A DNA stretch of 19,413 nucleotides from an uncultured Bacteroidales bacterium (GTDB lineage: Bacteria; Bacteroidota; Bacteroidia; Bacteroidales; P3). Of the stretch, positions 15,001 to 19,413 are shown in pieces; within the stretch, counting starts at the first letter, position 1; each line of letters opens with the position of its first letter. The position numbers were made by a program, and so were the translations under genes. The notes beneath the pieces were generated by a model that saw only the letters and a list, made by a program, of their open reading frames with translations, did no database searches and was not told the origin of the DNA. Location of the stretch: positions 1 to 19,413 of the forward strand of contig CALGCG010000096.1 of the NCBI GenBank assembly GCA_937884485.1. Reading direction: 5' to 3'.

Positions 15001-15305
15001 GTATCTGGGAAAAAGCCGGACAGCTGCTCGGCGTCCTCGGCAACGAGGAACAAGGCGCCGGACTCACAAGCAAGGCCGGAGAACTGCTGACTCTCGACGA
15101 CTTCTCTCTGGGAAGTCTGGCAGACGGCACCAGCGTGGTGATCTACTACGACTTCTCAGGCTTCACATGGAGCCCACAGATCCAGACGGGCGGCAACGGC
15201 GAGGACGAGGACGACCTCATGGCGCGACTCAAAGCGCACGAGGCCGAGTTCTTCGACTGGCTGGAAGAATTTATAAAAATGCGGGAGGTGGCGCAGTATG
15301 CGTAG
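12057..15305 (+). CDS. Tail tape measure protein
   Basis: 1082 residues with AGAAGGAGGTGAGACC before ATG 12057. It sets tail length and is ejected during infection. Residues about 20-200 are coiled coil and contain two ungapped 57-residue repeats (56-112 and 133-189). About 200-560 is the PhageMin_Tail-type region (VMYEVYNANYGES, NSLMDQFGITSEQAYN, SGTWSVDKLGDAVKEF). A hydrophobic segment at about 596-614 (VLAIIAVVAALAAGFMYLW) is a likely membrane-inserting stretch. Residues 670-823 are fourteen 11-residue hydrophobic repeats. The C-terminus has the common ASGGFTDGVSIAGEAGMEAV block and an acidic end. Proline in the repeats is mostly CCG. It overlaps the next gene by 8 bases and ends in TAG. 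Confidence 0.95.
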   Translation: MASGKTLQSTIEISGVLSPSLQAAINSAVDRLAEMAEETLESADAATRLVAEMAAQEDVLKSMQKAYAGYVASGEESSEQAQDLADRIRAVSGELEENRETLQAAEKAAKSLTGTQEDAADAYTALERKISSQQDELAALRRQYANVALEQGESSDEARQLANRISDLSGELNQNRQQLKDAERAADSFGEALEEAGESAEDSSEGYTVLKNVIANLVTEGIDKAVDAFKEMATEGDNALAMLEAKTGATAAEIEGFEDVMYEVYNANYGESLGDVSEKLSTVVQMTDDLNNAELAQITKNAIALEDVFGFDTVESLRAVNSLMDQFGITSEQAYNLIVQGAQNGLNQNDDLLDTINEYSVQFRNAGYTADDMFNMLANGVESGTWSVDKLGDAVKEFNIRMSDGSAQEAVEALGFSWEAVSESWSKGGDEAKDVFNMLINELDGLENTTEGYNIGVGLMGTMYEDLGHEAVLALSQTEGAINSASDAMAQMDGAAYDTLEGALSQLGRTIKSEVVQPIVKKLTPALKNAVKFVTSKVAPSVDWLLDHLPEVGIALGTVGAVITAMNWGNITAQISKISGAFSGFKTALAAIPGPVLAIIAVVAALAAGFMYLWNTNEDFRNRVTEIWEELQGSFSELGGTISNMIGQLMPLISDIATTVLTAFGQIAEAVLPVLIELIASILPVIIDLINQLLPILTQVIESVLSTLVDVLNALLPLVIQIIEAVLPVLVQLIQTLLPIITQIVEAVLPVLIQLINAILPVITQIINAVLPVLVQILNALTPILNMIISLLQPILNLIITLVTPILNLIMTAITPLIEIFTTLINAVLQPIMPILTAVANVITAVLGSAIQAIQPIIQSLTNVFQGLIDFITGVFSGNWSQAWNGVVQVFGGLWDSLVGIVKAPINAVIGLINKAIGALNGISVTIPDWVPVVGGNTFGINIPTIPMLASGGFTDGVSIAGEAGMEAVISFDPAYHEKNVGIWEKAGQLLGVLGNEEQGAGLTSKAGELLTLDDFSLGSLADGTSVVIYYDFSGFTWSPQIQTGGNGEDEDDLMARLKAHEAEFFDWLEEFIKMREVAQYA
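14064..14525 (+). repeat. Tape measure 11-residue hydrophobic repeat tract
   Basis: Fourteen consecutive 33-base units code for 11-residue repeats of the form A-V-L-P-V-L-x-Q-L-I-N, from residue 670 to 823. The proline at position 4 is kept in all but one unit (unit 4 has Ser). The DNA copies are diverged in third positions, so the repeat is held at protein level. Units 5-10 are the most alike. Confidence 0.85.
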
Positions 15306-15549
15306 GGTAACAGGCTATAAGCAATACACCACACGCGAGGGCGACACCTTCGACGCTCTCGCGCTTGAAATGTACGGCGAGGAAACCCTCGCGCATTACA
15401 TTATCGAGTTCAACCCCGACTACGCGGACGTGCTGATCTTCGAGGCGAACGTGGCCCTCCGGCTGCCGATCGTCGCGAACGTGGAAACGCCGGACACGCT
15501 GCCACCGTGGCGTCGGAACACTGAGGACGACAGCGGAGGCTCCGCTTGA
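15298..15549 (+). CDS. Tail protein X-like, LysM-type
   Basis: 83 residues with GGGAGGTGGCGCAGT before ATG 15298, which overlaps the end of the tape measure gene by 8 bases. The core YTTREGDTFDALALEMYGEE, followed by LAHYIIEFNPDYADVLIFEANVALRLP, is the LysM-like fold of P2 gpX/PBSX-type small tail proteins. In assembled tails these link tube or hub and baseplate rather than degrading wall. The usual X length is 67-90. The C-terminus is Pro/Asp/Gly-rich and overlaps the next gene by 4 bases (TTGA), implying coupled translation. It ends in TGA. Confidence 0.85.
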   Translation: MRRVTGYKQYTTREGDTFDALALEMYGEETLAHYIIEFNPDYADVLIFEANVALRLPIVANVETPDTLPPWRRNTEDDSGGSA

Positions 15550-16466
15550 ACCTCTACTACAACGGGACGGATATATACAACGACGTGTCGGTGAACTACT
15601 GCGTGCACGAAATGTTCGCAGAAAAGCAAGCCGACACGCTCGTGATCCGTTTCAATGACACCAAGGGGATCTGGAGCAAATGGAACCCGGCAGACGGTGA
15701 CGTGATACGCTTCACAGAAGGCGCCAGCGACACCGGGAAAATGTTCATACACTCCATGAAACCCGAAAACGGGCTTTTTACCATTCGGGCCATGTCAATG
15801 CCTAAGAGTGGTACCACCAAGAAGTCGAAAAGCTGGGAGGGCGTGCGCTTCCTGCAACTGGCAAACGAGATCGCCGGGAACCATGGGCTCACCTTCGAGA
15901 ACTACGGCTGCGAGGATCAGGTGTACCCGTACCTGAAACAAGAAAACGAGACAGACTTCGCTCTGTTCTCTCGTCTCTGCACTCTGGAGGGCTGCCAAAT
16001 GCTCATATACGACGGCAAGCTGCTGGCGTACAAAGAGCAATACATTGAGAGCCAGACGCCTGCGGGCACTCTGGAGGTGGACGAAAACGGCAACTTTACC
16101 TACAACGACGACCGGGCCAGCTGCTACGGATCCTGCGAAATATCCAGCGGCAGCTACTCCGGGAAATTCGAGGCGCCGGGAGCGACGAACACGGCCGTGC
16201 TCCGACCGGACAAAGCGATCCCAGTCACCAGCAACGCCGAGGCGGCACGCTTCGCCAAGGGCCTGCTCAGGAACGCCAACAAATACGGACATACGGGCCA
16301 GTTTTCCAAGGCTCTGCTCACCGGCTACGCAGCAGCAAGTCTGCTGAAGCTCTCAACCAAGAAGGCGAGCGCGTGGGACGGTACCGTGTTTGTGTATAAG
16401 GTGCGCCACGATTTTGTAGGCAATAAATCAACCCTGTATTTCAGGGAACCACTGGAGGGCTACTAA
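15546..16466 (+). CDS. Baseplate hub, late control D / gp27-like
   Basis: 306 residues starting with TTG 15546, chosen because GGAGG (15535-15539) lies 6 bases upstream and the codon overlaps the preceding stop. The family marks are the N-terminal beta domain (MNLYYNGTDIYNDVSV), the ADTLVIRFND segment, WNPADGDVIRFTEG, and the later FLQLANEIAGNHGL then QENETDFALFSRLC, as in P2 gpD, XkdQ and other T4 gp27-like hub proteins. Trimers sit on the central tail axis and hold the spike. It directly precedes the spike gene, which overlaps it by one base. The length is normal for a short hub protein. Confidence 0.88.
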   Translation: MNLYYNGTDIYNDVSVNYCVHEMFAEKQADTLVIRFNDTKGIWSKWNPADGDVIRFTEGASDTGKMFIHSMKPENGLFTIRAMSMPKSGTTKKSKSWEGVRFLQLANEIAGNHGLTFENYGCEDQVYPYLKQENETDFALFSRLCTLEGCQMLIYDGKLLAYKEQYIESQTPAGTLEVDENGNFTYNDDRASCYGSCEISSGSYSGKFEAPGATNTAVLRPDKAIPVTSNAEAARFAKGLLRNANKYGHTGQFSKALLTGYAAASLLKLSTKKASAWDGTVFVYKVRHDFVGNKSTLYFREPLEGY

Positions 16467-16816
16467 TGGGACAGATCAACAAAGGCAAGATCGCCAGCAT
16501 AAGCGGGAACACCGCCCGCGTGGTGCCCTCTGACGCAAACGCAAAACCGACCGCGAAGATCACGATCCCGTGGCACCTCCGCGGCAACACCGGAAAGCTA
16601 CAAAAAGGCACAGAGGTGGTTTATGTGGAGTTTGACGACTCCACCGGGCTGCTGCTGGGCCGAGCTGACGGTGAGTGGGGCGCATATCTTCCGAGCCTGA
16701 CAGCCGGATCGGTGGAAACACCGGAGGGCGACGTCACAGCCGGAGGCATAAGCCTGAAAAACCACAGGCACGGAGGCGTGGAAACCGGCAGCGGCAACAC
16801 ATCAACCCCGAAGTAA
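16466..16816 (+). CDS. Baseplate spike protein, gpV-like
   Basis: 116 residues with an ATG that shares a base with the previous stop (TAATG) and GGAGG upstream. The N-terminus is an OB-like beta barrel (KGKIASISGNTARVV, about residues 6-20, and EVVYVEFDDSTGLLLGRAD). The C-terminus is a short beta-helix-like apex with HRHGGVETGSGNT; H100 and H102 match the H-x-H iron-binding tip of P2 gpV and phi92 spikes. It is much shorter than P2 gpV (211 residues), so the helix part is minimal. The spike pierces the outer surface of the host, or in Gram-positive phages helps open the wall. The assignment is by motif and position after the hub gene. Confidence 0.82.
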   Translation: MGQINKGKIASISGNTARVVPSDANAKPTAKITIPWHLRGNTGKLQKGTEVVYVEFDDSTGLLLGRADGEWGAYLPSLTAGSVETPEGDVTAGGISLKNHRHGGVETGSGNTSTPK

Positions 16817-16828
16817 AGGAGGGATAGC

Positions 16829-17509
16829 ATGGCGACTATGGCGAAGTGGGGCCCTAAGACATGGGCCGTCAGTACAAAGCAAGTCGTAGCACTGCAAGGG
16901 CTGAGCTTTTCCTACACTCAGGTGGCTGACAACAACACCTCTACGGAGGAAAAGAAAACCACCAACGAGCGAGGCGTCGAGCTTTTTCCTCTCAGCTTCA
17001 CCACAACGCTGCACTCCGGGGCAGGTGTAGACGTCAGGGCCGAGATCGAAAGCTGGCAAAAGCTCGTCACACAAGTGAATTATTTCTATCTGGGCGGCAA
17101 GAAGCTGGGGCCTAAGCTCCAGCTGCGCAAAGTGTCCGTGGGTAACGTCACGATCGACGACCTCGGCCGCATGAGGCTGGCGACGCTCTCGTTCGAGTTC
17201 AAGGAGTACGATCCCGACACCACCAGCGTGAAGGTGAGTACCTCCGCTCTGAACGTGAAGGCAAGCACCAGCTCAAAGTCCCAGAAGAAAACTACCAACA
17301 CGGCCGCACAGAAGGCCGAAACAAGACCAATCAAGGTGGGCGACTATGTGAAGCCTACCGGCAAGAAATACGCAACCGGCCAGACGATCCCCAACTGGGT
17401 GAAAGAGCGCAGCCATAAGGTGAGCCAGATCAAAGGCGACCGCGTGCTGCTCGGCAACCCTTCCGGGATCAATAGCTGGGTATATCTGAGCGAAGTCTCG
17501 CTCGTGTAA
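16829..17509 (+). CDS. gpU/XkdP-like tail protein with C-terminal SH3-like domain
   Basis: 226 residues with AAAGGAGGGATAGC before ATG 16829. Residues about 6-128 are beta-rich and end in LATLSFEFKEYDPD, resembling P2 gpU-type (XkdP-type) tail proteins; a Ser/Lys/Thr-rich linker (about 135-165) follows. Residues 168-226 (KVGDYVKPTGKKYATGQTIP, with later GDRVLLGN and SWVYLSEVSLV) match the SH3-like cell-wall-binding ends seen on clostridial phage amidases. XkdP of PBSX carries a LysM in this place, so one wall-binding module seems to replace another. It would act at the distal tail or hub. The SH3 call is by pattern; the N-terminal call is weaker. Confidence 0.66.
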   Translation: MATMAKWGPKTWAVSTKQVVALQGLSFSYTQVADNNTSTEEKKTTNERGVELFPLSFTTTLHSGAGVDVRAEIESWQKLVTQVNYFYLGGKKLGPKLQLRKVSVGNVTIDDLGRMRLATLSFEFKEYDPDTTSVKVSTSALNVKASTSSKSQKKTTNTAAQKAETRPIKVGDYVKPTGKKYATGQTIPNWVKERSHKVSQIKGDRVLLGNPSGINSWVYLSEVSLV

Positions 17510-17521
17510 AGGAGGGAGGAC

Positions 17522-17809
17522 ATGAAAGCTCACGGAAACGGGAGGCCAGAAACATGCGCCTCCAACCTGCTGCGCATTGTGCGCGGCGAAGTACCATACG
17601 ACCGCGTGAGAGGCCGGGACGGTGCTCTGGTGGATCAGCCCAACGCCACAGACGAGGCGAAGGCTGACGCCGAGTGGGTACTGGAAACCTACGAGCCCCG
17701 CGTGGAAGTTGAGAGCATAGAGACGAACCCGGACGCGGCGCGCTCCGGCGACTTCTCCACGCTCGTGAACATTAAGCGAAAGGAGGACGAGGAAGAATGG
17801 CCGAGTTAA
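17522..17809 (+). CDS. Baseplate wedge protein W, gp25-like
   Basis: 95 residues with TAAAGGAGGGAGGAC before ATG 17522. The segment NLLRIVRGEVPYDRVRG followed by AKADAEWVLETYEPRVEVESIE is the helix-plus-strand core of the T4 gp25/P2 gpW (wedge) family, which links the sheath base to the baseplate and triggers contraction. P2 W is about 115 residues and T4 gp25 132, so this is a compact version lacking much of the N-terminal strand. The last residues (KRKEDEEEWPS) are highly charged. It overlaps the J gene by 13 bases, the usual W-J coupling. Confidence 0.82.
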   Translation: MKAHGNGRPETCASNLLRIVRGEVPYDRVRGRDGALVDQPNATDEAKADAEWVLETYEPRVEVESIETNPDAARSGDFSTLVNIKRKEDEEEWPS

Positions 17810-19143
17810 ACTTCATAGAAACGAACGCCAAGACAGTGAGCGACACCGTGCTCGAAGAACTGGAGAACGGAGTCAACGAGCCGCTATATCCCGGCGACGA
17901 GCGCCGGATCTACGGCGAGGCGCTGGCTCAGGTAGTCGTCGCAGTCTATAACACAGTGAACGACGCCTGCCGTCAGAAAATGCTCCGCTATGCACGCGGC
18001 GCAGTTCTGGACGCTCTGGGAGAAAACAGAGACGTGACACGCCTCGATCCAACCTATGCCACCACCACGCTGCGCTTCGGCGTGAGCGAGCCGGTGGCGT
18101 CTAATATCATTATACCGGCAGGACTGCGAGTCACTGGCGACTTCGTGCACTACTTCCTGACTGACTCCACGGTGGTGCTATACGCCGGGGCGTCCTTCGT
18201 TGAGGTGACGGCAACCGCTGAGAACGGCGGCGCCGAGTACAACGACGTGGCACCCGGAGAGCTGGCAAACATTGTGGACGTGTCCGAGGTGCCTCTGATC
18301 GACTATGTGACCAACACCGAAGTGACCGAGGGCGGCGGTGATCAGGAAGGCGACGAAGCCTACCGCGAAAGGATCCGCGAGGCTGAGAACCGACTCAGCA
18401 CAGCGGGCCCGGCCAAAGCGTACAAATACTGGGCGCTGACTGCGAACTCCCTCGTCACAGACGCCGTGGTGCAGTCTGAAACGGAAAAGATCGGCCGCAC
18501 GCTGAAAAACTACGCAGGCCACGCCTTCCAAGGCGGTGCAAACCTGCTCCCGGACACTCTGGTGGTGTACCTGCCGGACGGCTCCGAAGCAGTGGCCGAG
18601 GTGGACTACACGGCCACCTACGACGACGAGCTGCTGACGCTGGCCCTCTCTGGAGCGCTGGCTGACGCCGAGAACGTCACGATCGAGATCACCCGTAAAA
18701 TGTACGGGCGCGTCAAAATTGTGCCGATCTGCGCCGGTGGCGAGCTCCCGGACGAGGATATTCTGGCCGACGTTCTGGCGGCGTGCTCCGCTGACGACGT
18801 GAAGCCACTCACTGACAAGGTGCAGGTGCAGGCTCCTGACGTCGAGCTCTACGACATAGAGCTGACCTACTACACGACCAAGGCCAACGAGTCCGAAGTC
18901 GTGCAGAATGTGGAAGGCTCCGACGGAGCGATCAACCGGTACATATACTGGCAGGGCTCAACTCTGGATCAGGATATAAACCCGGACGAACTCAGGAAGC
19001 TGATCCTCTGCCCTCACTGGGAGGACGGGCTCACCGGCGCCACCCGTGTGCAAATCACCAAACCGGAATACAAGGAGCTGCCGAGCACTACGGTGGCGAA
19101 GTTCTCCGGCAACCTGAGCGTGAAACATATCGTGAAGGACTAA
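17797..19143 (+). CDS. Baseplate wedge protein J, gp6-like
   Basis: 448 residues with AAAGGAGGACGAGGAAGA before ATG 17797. N-terminal FIETNAKTVSDTVLEELENG and YPGDERRIYGEALA, then IIPAGLRVTG and EGDEAYRERIREA, are standard gpJ features; GGELPDEDILADVLAACSADD and the end LSVKHIVKD close the family core. P2 J is about 302 residues and clostridial homologues about 350-370, so this copy is long. The excess sits at about 228-304, a beta-rich stretch (LPDTLVVYLPDGSEAVAEVD onward) inserted between the usual VTDAVV and RVKIVPICAGG strands. It joins W and I in the wedge of the baseplate. It ends in TAA. Confidence 0.9.
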   Translation: MAELNFIETNAKTVSDTVLEELENGVNEPLYPGDERRIYGEALAQVVVAVYNTVNDACRQKMLRYARGAVLDALGENRDVTRLDPTYATTTLRFGVSEPVASNIIIPAGLRVTGDFVHYFLTDSTVVLYAGASFVEVTATAENGGAEYNDVAPGELANIVDVSEVPLIDYVTNTEVTEGGGDQEGDEAYRERIREAENRLSTAGPAKAYKYWALTANSLVTDAVVQSETEKIGRTLKNYAGHAFQGGANLLPDTLVVYLPDGSEAVAEVDYTATYDDELLTLALSGALADAENVTIEITRKMYGRVKIVPICAGGELPDEDILADVLAACSADDVKPLTDKVQVQAPDVELYDIELTYYTTKANESEVVQNVEGSDGAINRYIYWQGSTLDQDINPDELRKLILCPHWEDGLTGATRVQITKPEYKELPSTTVAKFSGNLSVKHIVKD

Positions 19144-19156
19144 AGGAGGTGAGCAC

Positions 19157-19413
19157 ATGGGCGGCATGAAAATATCAGAGCTGGACTTTGTGCGCCTGCT
19201 GCCCGCCTTCATGCGGGACGACGAGGCAGCGATCGCGCTGAGCAAGGCCATGAACCAGCTCATAGGCGAACCCGGCAAGCGTCTGAGCTCGATCAGGACA
19301 TGGGACAAGATCGACGAGCTCAACGAGGCCGAGTGCGACGAGCTCGCGTGGGAGCTTGACATTGACTGGTACGACTCCACCGGCATGACGCTGGAGGAAA
19401 AGCGCGCCACGAT
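19157..19413 (+). CDS. Tail protein I (partial at the right edge)
   Basis: TAAAGGAGGTGAGCAC places the start at ATG 19157 (7 bases from GGAGG); the other in-frame ATG at 19169 is too distant to be preferred. The 85 visible codons read through the window edge. The N-terminus (MGGMKISELDFVRLLPAFMR) and LSSIRTWDKIDELNEAECDE, followed by LAWELDIDWYD, match P2 gpI-type baseplate proteins, which bridge J and the tail fibre. The order W-J-I is the P2 order; a fibre gene would be expected next, outside the window. The C-terminal half is not visible, so length and completeness cannot be judged. Confidence 0.85.
   Translation, partial: MGGMKISELDFVRLLPAFMRDDEAAIALSKAMNQLIGEPGKRLSSIRTWDKIDELNEAECDELAWELDIDWYDSTGMTLEEKRAT

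Overview
The window is part of a temperate-type tailed phage or prophage, covering DNA packaging, capsid and contractile-tail (myovirus) genes, all on the + strand. The sequence is GC-rich, and almost every gene is preceded by a near-perfect AAGGAGG(TGA) ribosome binding site. Together these suggest a high-GC Clostridia host, such as an Oscillospiraceae or Lachnospiraceae gut bacterium. That host call is inference; no host gene is visible.

Layout. Positions 3-149 hold the 3' end of an unrecognised gene. Positions 150-411 hold a gene-poor stretch with a 130-base tract lacking T, a 16-bp direct repeat and an A7T6 tract; this would be a natural place for the packaging (cos/pac) site. Positions 412-8811 hold a lambda-type head module in lambda order: Nu1-like small terminase, gpA-like large terminase, gpW-like joiner, gpB-like portal, ClpP-like protease with a nested scaffold start (lambda C/Nu3 arrangement), gpD decoration protein, gpE capsid protein, two FI-like proteins with HeH/SAP-like ends, and a Gifsy-2/FII-type head-tail joiner. 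Position 8824 starts a probable tail completion protein. From 9469 there is a P2/PBSX-like contractile tail: sheath, tube, tail chaperone with a probable -1 frameshift extension, tape measure, X-like LysM protein, gpD-like hub, gpV spike, gpU-like protein with an SH3-like end, gp25/W, J, and the start of gpI, which runs off the end at 19413.

The genes work as one late operon. The terminase cuts and pumps DNA through the portal into a capsid built from E, D, scaffold and protease. The joiners close the head, and the tube and sheath assemble on a length set by the tape measure and chaperones over a baseplate of X/D/V/U/W/J/I. Two strong hairpin elements interrupt the operon. One lies before the portal gene (3194-3273) and has a loop complementary to the portal's own Shine-Dalgarno sequence. 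The other is a clear terminator after the tube gene (11477-11520). The portal gene also lacks a well-placed ATG/GTG/TTG and may start at an ATC codon. These control signals, rather than the protein set, are the least ordinary part of the window.
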